Shown piece by piece: positions 1 through 7,396 of a stretch of 36,182 nt of DNA. The notes beneath the pieces were generated by a model. That model worked only from the letters and a program-made list of their open reading frames with translations, was not told where the DNA came from and ran no database searches. The position numbers were made by a program, and so were the translations under genes. Source of the DNA: Nitrospina sp. (lineage in GTDB: Bacteria > Nitrospinota > Nitrospinia > Nitrospinales > VA-1); the NCBI GenBank assembly GCA_018673915.1, contig JABHBK010000021.1, positions 1 to 36,182 on the forward strand, read 5' to 3'. Every line of letters begins with the position of its first letter. Positions within the stretch are counted from its first letter, which is position 1.

Positions 1-85
1 AGCGAGTATCTATAACGCCATGCCTGAAGCTGGCGTTGATGCTCTGATTGATTATATGAAGGATTTTGAAAAGCGTAAGGCCTAA
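1..85 (+). CDS. serC: Phosphoserine aminotransferase, C-terminal fragment (partial)
   Basis: Only the last 27 residues are present; the reading frame starts at base 2 and stops at TAA 83-85. The peptide contains SIYNAMPEAGVDALIDYM, which matches the conserved C-terminus of phosphoserine aminotransferases (RASIYNAMP..GV..L..fM). The enzyme is PLP-dependent and converts 3-phosphohydroxypyruvate to phosphoserine. The next gene, serA, makes that substrate, so the two adjacent genes supply consecutive steps of serine biosynthesis. About 270 bases separate them, and that gap holds a repeat element, so serA may also have its own control. Confidence 0.8.
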   Translation, partial: ASIYNAMPEAGVDALIDYMKDFEKRKA

Positions 86-245
86 GAGTTATATTTTGAT
101 CTATGGCTATTTTATGTTATTTGTCTGATTCGTTACGGTGTTGTTAGAAAAAGTGCGGGTAGTGCTAAATGATATTAAGGAAGAAGGCCTGGATAATGTT
201 TTCAAGCGCCATGATCGGCTGGCGCGGGCCACCCGAGTCGCTGGT

Positions 246-304
246 CCGAGATAACTCTTTGCTAACAGTGCAAAGCTATTGCCAGTCGGCCCCACGCCTA
301 GTGG
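246..304 (+). repeat. Dispersed intergenic repeat, copy A (core CCACGCCTAGTGG)
   Basis: This 59-base element starts CCGAGATAACTCTT and ends TCGGCCCCACGCCTAGTGG. The same two blocks, separated by the same 26 bases, occur on the minus strand at 14212-14270, and the final core recurs at 16310-16322. The core has CCAC/GTGG inverted arms. Here it ends 55 bases before the serA start codon, in the same orientation as serA. Unlike the other two copies it is not followed by a clear TTGACA box. The surrounding gap (86-358) holds no supportable gene. Confidence 0.75.
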
Positions 305-358
305 CTTATTGAGAAGAACCGCCGGTAGTTTCCGGCCATCACATTTTGGAGTTAACGA

Positions 359-1936
359 ATGAAAGTTCTTGTTTCTGACAACCTCTCCGCAACAGGAGTT
401 GAAATTCTTAAAAAAGAATCCGGGCTTGAGGTCGATGTTAAAACCGGTCTCCCCAAGGATGAGTTGATAAAAATCATCCCCGCCTACGATGGTTTAATTG
501 TCCGAAGTGCCACTAAAGTGGTCGCTGAAATTATTGAAGCCGCAGACAATTTGAAAGTAATAGGAAGGGCAGGCATCGGAGTGGACAATATAGACCTGGA
601 TGCAGCAGGCAAAAAGGGTATTATTGTCATGAATGCCCCGGAAGGAAATATTATCACCACTGCCGAACATACCATGGCCCTGTTACTGGCCATGTCGCGA
701 AATATCCCGCAAGCTCGCTCCAGTTTGAAAAATAAAAAATGGGCTCCCAAAGAATTTATGGGTGTAGAGCTATACGAAAAAACCTTGGGCATTATCGGGT
801 TAGGAAGAATTGGCTCAATAGTTTCTGAACGGGCTCGCGCTTTCCAAATGAAGATAATCGTGTATGACCCTTATATCTCTCAGGAGAGAGCCGAAAAATT
901 GGGAGTAGAACTGGTTGAGCTGAAAGACTTACTTGGACGCTCCGATTTTCTGACCCTGCATACTCCAGGATTGGCCGGCAAGCCGCTGCTAGGAAAAAAA
1001 GAGTTCGAGCAAATGAAACCTGGCATTCGCATTGTTAACTGCGCCCGAGGCTCACTGATTGATGACGCAGCTCTGATCGAAGCCGTCGAATCCAAAATAG
1101 TTGCAGGAGCCTCTCTCGATGTTTATCACAAAGAACCATTGGATCTCGATAGCCCTCTCCTGCAAGTAGAAGAAATCATATGTACCCCACATCTGGGAGC
1201 CTCCACAGGAGAGGCACAGGAAAAAGTGGCGACCGCTATTTGTGACCAAATCATAGACTATCTCAAACACGGAAACGTCCGCAACGCGGTCAATGTTCCG
1301 TCCATTGATGCCGAAACCCTGGCCAAAATCAAACCCTATCTTGTTTTGGGAGAAGACCTCGGAAACTTTATTTCCCAGCTAACAGATGGTCCAGTAACCC
1401 GTGTTGAAATTCAATACAACGGCGAAGTTTCTAACATAAATGTAGAGCCTGTAACCATCGCCATTTTAAAAGGACTCTTCAATCGCTCTCTTGAAGGGAT
1501 CAACATGGTAAATGCTCCCTTTGTAGCAAAAGAAAGAGGCATTGAAGTACAGGAATCCAAGAGCAACGAGGTGCACGAATATACCAGCACGGTTCAAGTC
1601 AGTGTCACTTCTAAAAATATTTCACGACAAGTTACCGGTAGTATTTTTGGAAAAGGTGATTCCAGAATCGTGCAATTTGACGATTACCACATGGAAGCTG
1701 TCCTCTCTAAAAATATGATCGTGCTACAAAACATGGATGTCCCCGGCGTTATCGGGAACCTGGGAAATATTCTCGGGAAGAATAACCTGAATATTGCGGG
1801 TTTTCATTTAGGCCGGCAAGCAAAAGAAAGTAAGGCCATCGCTATTATTAATATCGATCCCCCGCCGACAAATGAAACTCTACGAGATTTACGCGACACT
1901 TCCAATATACTTAGCGTTCACAGCGTTACGCTTTAA
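359..1936 (+). CDS. serA: D-3-phosphoglycerate dehydrogenase
   Basis: Catalyses NAD-dependent oxidation of 3-phosphoglycerate to 3-phosphohydroxypyruvate, the first step of serine biosynthesis in the cytoplasm. The 525-residue length fits the long SerA form: a split substrate-binding domain (about 1-95 and 290-320), a Rossmann NAD domain with GLGRIG at 147-152, an intervening domain and a C-terminal ACT domain (about 450-525) that normally senses serine. The catalytic residues are recognisable: Arg230 in NCARGSL, Glu259 in KEP and His278 in TPHLGAST. The start is supported by GGAG seven bases upstream of ATG. It follows serC and ends at a strong terminator. Regulation by serine through the ACT domain is expected from the family, not shown by the sequence. 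Confidence 0.95.
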   Translation: MKVLVSDNLSATGVEILKKESGLEVDVKTGLPKDELIKIIPAYDGLIVRSATKVVAEIIEAADNLKVIGRAGIGVDNIDLDAAGKKGIIVMNAPEGNIITTAEHTMALLLAMSRNIPQARSSLKNKKWAPKEFMGVELYEKTLGIIGLGRIGSIVSERARAFQMKIIVYDPYISQERAEKLGVELVELKDLLGRSDFLTLHTPGLAGKPLLGKKEFEQMKPGIRIVNCARGSLIDDAALIEAVESKIVAGASLDVYHKEPLDLDSPLLQVEEIICTPHLGASTGEAQEKVATAICDQIIDYLKHGNVRNAVNVPSIDAETLAKIKPYLVLGEDLGNFISQLTDGPVTRVEIQYNGEVSNINVEPVTIAILKGLFNRSLEGINMVNAPFVAKERGIEVQESKSNEVHEYTSTVQVSVTSKNISRQVTGSIFGKGDSRIVQFDDYHMEAVLSKNMIVLQNMDVPGVIGNLGNILGKNNLNIAGFHLGRQAKESKAIAIINIDPPPTNETLRDLRDTSNILSVHSVTL

Positions 1937-1957
1937 CAAGTTGGTTTCATAAATAAA

Positions 1958-1997
1958 AAGCGAGGCTCTCATTTTGAGAGCCTCGCTTTAATTTTTT
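1958..1997. terminator. Bidirectional intrinsic terminator between serA and the ppiC-like gene
   Basis: A perfect 14-bp stem (1958-1971 with 1975-1988, GCGAGGCTCTC core, loop TTT) is flanked by A-rich sequence on the left and T-rich sequence on the right. It can therefore terminate the plus-strand serA transcript and the converging minus-strand transcript that ends at 2009. Confidence 0.9.
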
Positions 1998-2008
1998 AAA
2001 CCTTACCG

Positions 2009-2587
2009 TCAACTTTCCTTTTCTTGAGTATCCCCTTCATTGCCAGCCGGTTTCGGTTCAACTTTCTGACCGAAAACCTGGGCAATCACCTCATTGATGA
2101 CATCTACTCCCAGAATGTTGTAAACAGTATTCGCTGATTTAAAATGTGGGCTGGTAAACAGACTCAAAACTTTTTTACTGGTGTAGCCCAGCATCATAAA
2201 TTCATGGGCATAGTTTTCTGCCACCAATCTCAGGGTATCATCATCAGCGTCCTCATCACCTGTCGGAGGACCTGCATCTGGATCAACATCTTCCTGAATT
2301 TCATAAACATAAATCACGTGCCAGCCAAATTCGGTTTTTACCGGGCCCACAACATCTCCTTCTTGAGCAGTAAACGCCGCAACCTCAAAAGGCCGAACCA
2401 TCGCTCCTTTTCCAAACCAACCCAGATCTCCACCACGTTTTTTAGAAGGACATTCGCTAAATTCCTCTGCAAGTTTGGTGAACTCTTCCCCCCCATCAAC
2501 CTTGGCCTTCAATTCATCGGCCAGCTCTTTCGAACCTACCAGAATATGTCGGGCCTGGACTTTTTTAACTTTTCGCTCTTTTGCCAT
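2009..2587 (-). CDS. Parvulin-type peptidyl-prolyl isomerase with C-terminal extension
   Basis: The first ~100 residues form a PpiC/parvulin rotamase domain: ARHILV near the start, FSECPS, GGDLGWFGKGAMV, then EFGWHVI. Such enzymes catalyse cis-trans isomerisation of prolyl bonds. There is no signal peptide (it starts MAKERKVKK), so this one is cytoplasmic, unlike SurA or PrsA. After an acidic Pro/Asp-rich linker (about 107-120) comes a ~50-residue helical segment (AHEFMMLGYTSKKVLSLF..) whose family I cannot name, then a charged tail. It is the last gene before the terminator at 1958 and lies about 90 bases after the SEC-C gene. ATG is preceded by GGAA eight bases upstream. The rotamase call is firm; the client protein is unknown. 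Confidence 0.85.
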   Translation of the reverse strand: MAKERKVKKVQARHILVGSKELADELKAKVDGGEEFTKLAEEFSECPSKKRGGDLGWFGKGAMVRPFEVAAFTAQEGDVVGPVKTEFGWHVIYVYEIQEDVDPDAGPPTGDEDADDDTLRLVAENYAHEFMMLGYTSKKVLSLFTSPHFKSANTVYNILGVDVINEVIAQVFGQKVEPKPAGNEGDTQEKES

Positions 2588-2675
2588 GATTCAATTCCAT
2601 AAATTATATAGTAAGGCTTGCCCATTACCGGGGTTGCCATTTCAATAAATAAACCAATGCTCTCTAAAACTAACT

Positions 2676-3464
2676 TCAGTTTAACTTTAACGCACAACAC
2701 TTCTTATATTTTTTCCCCGATCCGCAAGGACAAGGTTCGTTAGTTTTTATTTTACCTTCCTGTATCTTCACACCTTCCGTACTTCCCAGCAACTCTTTAC
2801 CAATTTTTTTTGATTCCTTATAACGCTTCTTCAACCTGTCATTGAAATCTGGAATAGACTGATTGATGGCAATCAACATGTCTCTATTGGCGGATTCCAA
2901 CTTAGCGTCTTCCTGCTCCCGCAATCGCTCATCCAGAAAATAGGTCGAGGAAAAGATGGGCGCCTGATTGGAGTTATCCAACTCCAGCTTATAAAAAGCA
3001 AGTTTCAAACTGCGATTATCATTGCGAGGATCAATGTCGTACGAATCTTCTGCAAAATATTGTTCATTGCTATAATTAAAATCAAGCATTTCCTTGTTTC
3101 TAGGAATCAATTCAAAATAGTTGTAATAATTTCCCGGCTCAAATTCCAGATAAGAGGTGGGGTTTTTCTCCCCATAGGCTTTTGCCTCCACAACCCTTTG
3201 CTTAAATAAAAGGATCAACTCATCCGGAGCATTTTTGGCAAATTCCTTAGCAATATTGGTTTGCACATCCGTCAATCGGGGGTGGTCGGGAAGAGGGTTA
3301 AACGTTTTATTAAAATTAACCTGGAAGGCAAAAGAGTTTGTCTTGTTATCTTCATCGCGTAGGCGTACCACGACATAGTTATATTCGAAAAAAGGATGGG
3401 TGTGATAAAAGTCCTCAAGAACATACGTATTCCGGTAGTCCTCTTCTTCGAACCGGTAGGTCAT
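2676..3464 (-). CDS. SEC-C motif protein of unknown function
   Basis: A 262-residue protein ending in a clear SEC-C zinc-binding motif, CPCGSGKKYKKCC, like the C-terminal tail of SecA and many stand-alone proteins. The motif binds zinc and often mediates protein contacts. The rest (1-235) is rich in aromatic and acidic residues (YNYFELIPRNKEM, FAEDSYDIDPRND) and matches no family I recognise. There is no signal peptide or membrane segment. It lies downstream of the DUF1566 array on the same strand, separated from it by a rhodanese-like remnant. The ATG has no well-spaced Shine-Dalgarno sequence (AGGAG lies about 15 bases away), and no in-frame upstream start is available. Confidence 0.8.
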   Translation of the reverse strand: MTYRFEEEDYRNTYVLEDFYHTHPFFEYNYVVVRLRDEDNKTNSFAFQVNFNKTFNPLPDHPRLTDVQTNIAKEFAKNAPDELILLFKQRVVEAKAYGEKNPTSYLEFEPGNYYNYFELIPRNKEMLDFNYSNEQYFAEDSYDIDPRNDNRSLKLAFYKLELDNSNQAPIFSSTYFLDERLREQEDAKLESANRDMLIAINQSIPDFNDRLKKRYKESKKIGKELLGSTEGVKIQEGKIKTNEPCPCGSGKKYKKCCALKLN

Positions 3465-3532
3465 TTTCGAGTTTTCACTCTCCTGCTGATTGATAACCCC
3501 ATATTCTTCGATGATATTTCCCTTTCAACTAA

Positions 3533-3609
3533 TTAGTTCAGACCACCTTCATAAACGGCAAAAGGCTTATAACCCATTTCTTTAATTTTTTTTATCAGCG
3601 AGGAAGATT
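3533..3609 (-). pseudogene. Rhodanese-like C-terminal remnant
   Basis: In a frame different from the DUF1566 gene it touches, minus-strand bases 3600-3536 read LIKKIKEMGYKPFAVYEGGL followed by Asn and a TAA stop. This resembles the end of a rhodanese domain (..L...GY..vyvleGGl..W). A TAA lies a few codons upstream in the same frame, so no intact gene is present. It overlaps the last bases of the DUF1566 gene ending at 3595. It could be a decayed rhodanese gene, or chance coding-like sequence in a short gap; the peptide is too short to be sure. Confidence 0.4.
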
Positions 3610-4086
3610 AGAGGGTGAAAAGCCCGGATATTTATTGATTACACCTTTTTCTTTGTCCTGTTTTTCTATATCCCGGACCGCACGGACCGAATCTTTAGTA
3701 ATATCTTCCTTGTGATTTGAGTTCGCGTGTCCATAACGGTAATAAAAGATGGCGGCTGTGGCATGCGGCAACTCATTTGAAGTCCATGAGGTGAAACCAC
3801 CACCCGGCGAGAAAGTTGAGCTTATGAAAATATCCATGCGATCCATATCGCGAATGACATGATCTTCATCATAAAGGCTTTCTGCCTCTTCTAAAGTAGG
3901 CATTCTCCAGTCATCATAACCGGCAAACTTTTCAATTACCAAACTCAATAAATATTCCTTCGCCCTATACCAATTGAGCCACTTACTGGTATCCTGATAA
4001 GAGTCCGACTGTTTCCACATCAGTTTAGTCTCAAGGTCGGAAATAGTTCCATCCCCGTTATCTTTAAATCGGTTTTGCAATTCCAA
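3595..4086 (-). CDS. DUF1566 / Lcl_C domain protein (array member 7)
   Basis: A single DUF1566 domain (about residues 5-140 of 163) with the family hallmarks: DNGDGTISD, LMWKQSDSY, FAGYDDWRMPT, EEAESLYD, GGGFTSWTS and SVRAVRDIE. This family has a C-type-lectin-like fold, known from Legionella collagen-like protein and from many multi-copy bacterial proteins of unclear role. No signal peptide, so probably cytoplasmic. The start appears to be TTG (MELQNRF) with GGGAG eight bases upstream. It is the last DUF1566 gene of the array. Its C-terminal tail after VRD (KQDKEKG..) is longer than in its relatives and overlaps the rhodanese-like remnant. Confidence 0.8.
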   Translation of the reverse strand: MELQNRFKDNGDGTISDLETKLMWKQSDSYQDTSKWLNWYRAKEYLLSLVIEKFAGYDDWRMPTLEEAESLYDEDHVIRDMDRMDIFISSTFSPGGGFTSWTSNELPHATAAIFYYRYGHANSNHKEDITKDSVRAVRDIEKQDKEKGVINKYPGFSPSNLPR

Positions 4087-4121
4087 GTCTTTTTCTCCCG
4101 CTTAAGCGCTGATGTTAACCT

Positions 4122-4574
4122 TTAGTCATCCTTTTCAATATCACGAACCAATCTTGATGATCCTCTCGATACGCGAAAAATATCATCGTACATGGTGACT
4201 CCTTTTCGAAAGCTCAGGCGCACACCTTGTATATTATGCCGCACATCGCTGGTCCAGCAAAGGAACCCGCAACCCGGCTCAAATAAATTAGACAAGTAAA
4301 TCTCTTTGCCCATATTATCCGAGTTTTTTAGTTTTTTATCGAAGAGACTCTTCGCTTCCTCAGTGGTAGGAAGTCTCCAGTTGGAAAAACCAGCAAACTG
4401 CTTACGGTTCAGGCCTTCAGCAAAATCTTTAACCTGACGCTGGGCCATCCATTTTCCTGATAACTGCCAAGTATCTTTCTTAAGCCAAACCAAGCGTTTA
4501 GCGCCGTCAATAATTGTATCGCTGTCCGCTTCCATAAATCGCTCCGCGGCCTGATCCGAGCCTTGCTCACTCAT
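4122..4574 (-). CDS. DUF1566 / Lcl_C domain protein (array member 6)
   Basis: A 150-residue single-domain protein. The N-terminal signature is divergent (DSDTIIDGAKRLVWLKKD instead of DGTISD..LMW) but the rest is typical: FAGFSNWRLPTTEEAKSLFD, FEPGCGFLCWTS and SRLVRDIEKDD. It begins MSEQ, as do other members of the locus. The ATG lies five bases after the TAG stop of the two-domain gene upstream and has no clear Shine-Dalgarno sequence, which suggests translational coupling. No signal peptide. Function unknown; a binding or scaffold role is possible from the lectin-like fold but is not shown. Confidence 0.8.
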   Translation of the reverse strand: MSEQGSDQAAERFMEADSDTIIDGAKRLVWLKKDTWQLSGKWMAQRQVKDFAEGLNRKQFAGFSNWRLPTTEEAKSLFDKKLKNSDNMGKEIYLSNLFEPGCGFLCWTSDVRHNIQGVRLSFRKGVTMYDDIFRVSRGSSRLVRDIEKDD

Positions 4575-4579
4575 GATAG

Positions 4580-5467
4580 CTATTCATCATCTTTGGAGTC
4601 TCGGACTGCGCGAACACCATGACTGCGTAAACCTAATTGATGCCATTTATAGTCGCCATTATAAAAATGGAATCGAATGGCCAATCCTTTATCAGACTTA
4701 TTTAACGTTTTTGTCCAACATGTCAGACCCGCTCCGGCAGGAAAACCTTTCGCTAAAAATATTGTATCCCCATAGTTATCTGTAACAGGATTCGAAACGT
4801 CATAAATTCCCTGCGCTTCCTTCCGGGTGGGCATGCGCCAATCCTGATATCCGGCGAACCGCAACCTATTTAAACCCTGCACATAGGTTTTAGCCTCATC
4901 CCAACTGATCCATTTGTCCAAATCCAAATAGGAGTCGTCCGATTTCCACATCAGGCTGGTCTTGTTATCGCTAATCGTTCCGTCCTTATGGAGAACTATG
5001 CGGACAAAGTCCGGATCCTCCTCTTCTTCCTGAACATTGTCCCGAATCAGGCGCACAGCACTGGGGAAACCATCATTTTCTTTAGCAAGCCAGAATTCAA
5101 AATCGGATCGCAAGTCATACGCCATAGCCGCCTTAGCACCGCGGGTTTGGCTTGTCCAGGTGGTAAACCCACAGCCAGAAGTAAAAACGGGATCGACATG
5201 AATTTCACACCCCTCCACATCCGTATTGCTGGCAGACAAATGGAAAAGGAACTTAACTTCAGAGGAGGAAGGAATACGCCAATTACTATACCCGGCGAAT
5301 TTTTCCTCATTCATTTTACGCGCCAACTCCTGACTTTCGTGCCAAGTGATCAAACGCCCCAGGGTGACCCATGTGTCATTTTTCATCCACATAAGGTTAT
5401 GTTTCAAGTCAGTAACGGTATCGTCTCCGTTATCTACATATTGCGCTTCTAATTTGGTTTCTGTCAT
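4580..5467 (-). CDS. Two-domain DUF1566 / Lcl_C protein (array member 5)
   Basis: This 295-residue protein carries two DUF1566 domains in tandem. The first (about 8-145) has DNGDDTVTD, LMWMKNDTW, FAGYSNWRIPS, SGCGFTTWTS and AVRLIRD. The second (about 155-290) has HKDGTISD, LMWKSDDSY, FAGYQDWRMPT, AGAGLTCWTK and GVRAVRD. The linker is acidic (EEEEDPD). It looks like an internal duplication or a fusion of two neighbouring array genes. It starts MTETK with AAGGT six bases upstream and lies four bases after the previous stop codon, so it is clearly in an operon. No signal peptide. The duplication is certain from the repeats; the function is unknown. Confidence 0.82.
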   Translation of the reverse strand: MTETKLEAQYVDNGDDTVTDLKHNLMWMKNDTWVTLGRLITWHESQELARKMNEEKFAGYSNWRIPSSSEVKFLFHLSASNTDVEGCEIHVDPVFTSGCGFTTWTSQTRGAKAAMAYDLRSDFEFWLAKENDGFPSAVRLIRDNVQEEEEDPDFVRIVLHKDGTISDNKTSLMWKSDDSYLDLDKWISWDEAKTYVQGLNRLRFAGYQDWRMPTRKEAQGIYDVSNPVTDNYGDTIFLAKGFPAGAGLTCWTKTLNKSDKGLAIRFHFYNGDYKWHQLGLRSHGVRAVRDSKDDE

Positions 5468-5471
5468 TACT

Positions 5472-5993
5472 TTACCTTCTTCGTGGGCGGGACTGGTCTT
5501 TTATTACCTTGTCTTTTCGACAGATACGAACGGATCCAAAGCTATACTCTTCAACATATACAATCTTACCCTGGCTATAATCAAACCTTGGCCTGCGAGT
5601 GGAAGTATCTCCGGCAATCCATTCGGCCTTAAAGGCACCCTCAGGGAATACTGGATCAAGGTTCAAGATCACACCTCCCTTGCCCGGGTTTTCACATGAT
5701 TCATCATAAAGTGACGTGACTTCATCTTCATTGGGTAACCGCCAATCATCATAGCCGCCAATTTTTCTCATGTTCTTTTTATCAGAATAGTCAACAGCTT
5801 CATGCCAGTTAAAGAACTTGCCCTTATCCTGCCAGGAATCTTTCTTCAGCCAATAAACCCGTGTTTTACTATCAAAAACAACGTCACGGCCTTTTTCCAC
5901 AAACCTTTTCGGCTTATCATCCTTCTTGGCCAGAGACTGTTCTTTATGTTTGACTGGAGATTTTTCTGTTTCCTGGGGAAGTTCTTCTGTCAT
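5472..5993 (-). CDS. Divergent DUF1566-like protein (array member 4)
   Basis: A 173-residue protein with a Lys/Glu-rich N-terminal tail (MTEELPQETEKS.., about 1-35) before a DUF1566 domain. The early part is recognisable (VVFDSKTRVYWLKKDSW, IGGYDDWRLPNEDEVTSLYD, VILNLDPVFPEG). The later GCGF..WTS segment is degenerate (AFKAEWIAGDTS), and the closing motif is SVRICRKD. It is therefore the most diverged member of the array. ATG is preceded by AGGA four bases away. It lies 51 bases after the UXX-star-like gene and four bases before the two-domain gene. The altered core could mean changed ligand or structure, or early decay. Confidence 0.72.
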   Translation of the reverse strand: MTEELPQETEKSPVKHKEQSLAKKDDKPKRFVEKGRDVVFDSKTRVYWLKKDSWQDKGKFFNWHEAVDYSDKKNMRKIGGYDDWRLPNEDEVTSLYDESCENPGKGGVILNLDPVFPEGAFKAEWIAGDTSTRRPRFDYSQGKIVYVEEYSFGSVRICRKDKVIKDQSRPRRR

Positions 5994-6044
5994 ATTTTCC
6001 TATTTCTCACAATGGCCGACAGAGTCGGCAGGTTGAATACTTTG

Positions 6045-6272
6045 TTATATACTTATCTCGCCAGTATAGCCTATTTGCACACTGTCCTCATCGGCATTGA
6101 CAATGACCGGAACCACATACTTGTCGTCGGTATATTCCAGCAACTTCTTCAGCCCCTGTGGATCTTTATCCACATTTACAAACGCAAAAGACCGGTGCTG
6201 CTTTTTAAAGTCGGCCACGACCTTCTGGGTGTGAGGGCAGTCTTCCTTGCCAAATATCATATAGTTCGCCAT
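6045..6272 (-). CDS. Small thioredoxin-fold protein, UXX-star / glutaredoxin-like (Cys form)
   Basis: A ~75-residue protein matching the pattern of the UXX-star glutaredoxin-like family: KEDCPHT at the N-terminus (Cys12 when started at MANYM), a beta strand FAFVNVDKDP, then VVPVIV with the cis-proline and a final GYTGE. In many family members the first residue of the CPHT motif is selenocysteine; here it is TGC cysteine. It has a single active-site Cys and no partner Cys. The start at 6272 has GGAG four bases upstream; an alternative ATG at 6296 would add MGHSDWSV. It is embedded between DUF1566 genes, so a thiol-redox role in that operon is plausible but unproven. Confidence 0.6.
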   Translation of the reverse strand: MANYMIFGKEDCPHTQKVVADFKKQHRSFAFVNVDKDPQGLKKLLEYTDDKYVVPVIVNADEDSVQIGYTGEISI

Positions 6273-6310
6273 AACACTCCAGTCAGAATGCCCCAATGCA
6301 GAGGCGGGTA

Positions 6311-6922
6311 TTAACGTTCGAATGTTTTAGTATCCTTGCGCCATTCTGGTTCCCATTCGTCTTGAACCACATCACGAGTCACTCGACAATGGGAATATTC
6401 GTTGTCCTTATGCTCCCACACATCATTACCTGTCACATAACTGAATTTTTGCGCATATTGCTGATAGTCCGGTTTTTCTTCATAGGTCCAGGTATTGTGA
6501 CCGCCTCCCGTTTCAAACAAGTCTGAAATATGGATCTCCGCCCCATCCTTGTCGCTATTGGCCTGGGTAAACGAAAAAAGGCTTTTGGACTCTTCAATGC
6601 CAGCCAGCCTCCAGTCATCATAACCGGCGAATTTTTTATCGTTCAGCATTTCACAATAATCGTGGGCCTCAAACCAGGTAATTCCGTATTTGAACTCTTC
6701 GTAGGAATCATCCTTTTTCCACATCAGGTTGGACCGGGTATCACTGATGGTGCCATCGCCATTATCAACGAAATTTGGGAGCTCTTCCTCAACTACAGCA
6801 ACATCTTCCTCTTCTTCGTCGCCCCACTCCTCTTCACCAATCCACTCAGTCTCCGGCTCATCATCAACCAGTTCCGGGTCTACACCTTCATCAAATGTGC
6901 TTGGGTTGTCGTCTTCAGACAT
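6311..6922 (-). CDS. DUF1566 / Lcl_C protein with acidic N-terminal tail (array member 3)
   Basis: The first ~55 residues are strongly acidic (MSEDDNPSTFDEG, then EEEWGDEEEEDV). A complete DUF1566 domain follows: DNGDGTISD, LMWKKDDSY, FAGYDDWRLAGIEESKSLF, FETGGGHNTWTY and CRVTRDV. I chose ATG 6922 because TGAGGAT lies just upstream; the longer reading would start at a TTG inside that ribosome-binding site. No signal peptide. Spacing to the gene before it is about 30 bases, so it is part of the array operon. The acidic tail resembles those on the TPR and NHL proteins further along the locus, a shared feature across unrelated folds. Confidence 0.82.
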   Translation of the reverse strand: MSEDDNPSTFDEGVDPELVDDEPETEWIGEEEWGDEEEEDVAVVEEELPNFVDNGDGTISDTRSNLMWKKDDSYEEFKYGITWFEAHDYCEMLNDKKFAGYDDWRLAGIEESKSLFSFTQANSDKDGAEIHISDLFETGGGHNTWTYEEKPDYQQYAQKFSYVTGNDVWEHKDNEYSHCRVTRDVVQDEWEPEWRKDTKTFER

Positions 6923-6952
6923 TTTTATCCTCAACTTTACAGACCATAATTA

Positions 6953-7393
6953 TCAATCCATGTCCCTTACCATGCGTACCGAAGTACCAGTGGTCGATAC
7001 CGACTGATCCACACAAACTTCTTTCTTAATAGGGAAATAACTTTTCCACGCAAAAGAATCGTAGCGCGTTTCAGAAGTCCACACACAGGTTTCTCCTCCC
7101 GCCTGATAATTGGAAACTCTGCGCGCCGGTTTTTTGGGCAAGTTCAAAAACACTTCCCGATATTCATTTTCATTGCGAAATAAAGAACGCACTTCACTTT
7201 TAGTGGGGAGCCGCCAGTCACCATAACCTAAATATTTTTGTTCATTGCAGGCCTTTACGTAAGCATTGCTTTCGTCCCAGTTGAGCCACTTACCCAATTC
7301 CTGGCGGGAATCTCTCAACACCCACATCACATCATTATCCGGGTCTTCCACTGTGCCATCATCTTTTTTGACCCACTTGGTTTTAGATTCCAC
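6953..7393 (-). CDS. DUF1566 / Lcl_C domain protein (array member 2)
   Basis: A single DUF1566 domain of about 146 residues: KKDDGTVEDPDNDVMWVLRDS, YLGYGDWRLPTKSEVRSLF, ETCVWTS and SVRMVRDMD. The start is a GTG at 7393, or less likely the GTG directly before it at 7396; GAGG lies five bases upstream of 7393. No signal peptide. It is the first gene after a 350-base gap that contains an 18-base operator-like palindrome 57 bases upstream of the start. It may therefore open its own transcription unit running to the SEC-C or prolyl isomerase genes. Function unknown. Confidence 0.78.
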   Translation of the reverse strand: MESKTKWVKKDDGTVEDPDNDVMWVLRDSRQELGKWLNWDESNAYVKACNEQKYLGYGDWRLPTKSEVRSLFRNENEYREVFLNLPKKPARRVSNYQAGGETCVWTSETRYDSFAWKSYFPIKKEVCVDQSVSTTGTSVRMVRDMD

Positions 7394-7396
7394 CAC

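Noticed and set aside
107-295. A 62-codon minus-strand open frame upstream of serA
   Set aside because: It runs through the dispersed repeat copy A and has low-complexity Ser/Arg content; no sign of a real gene.
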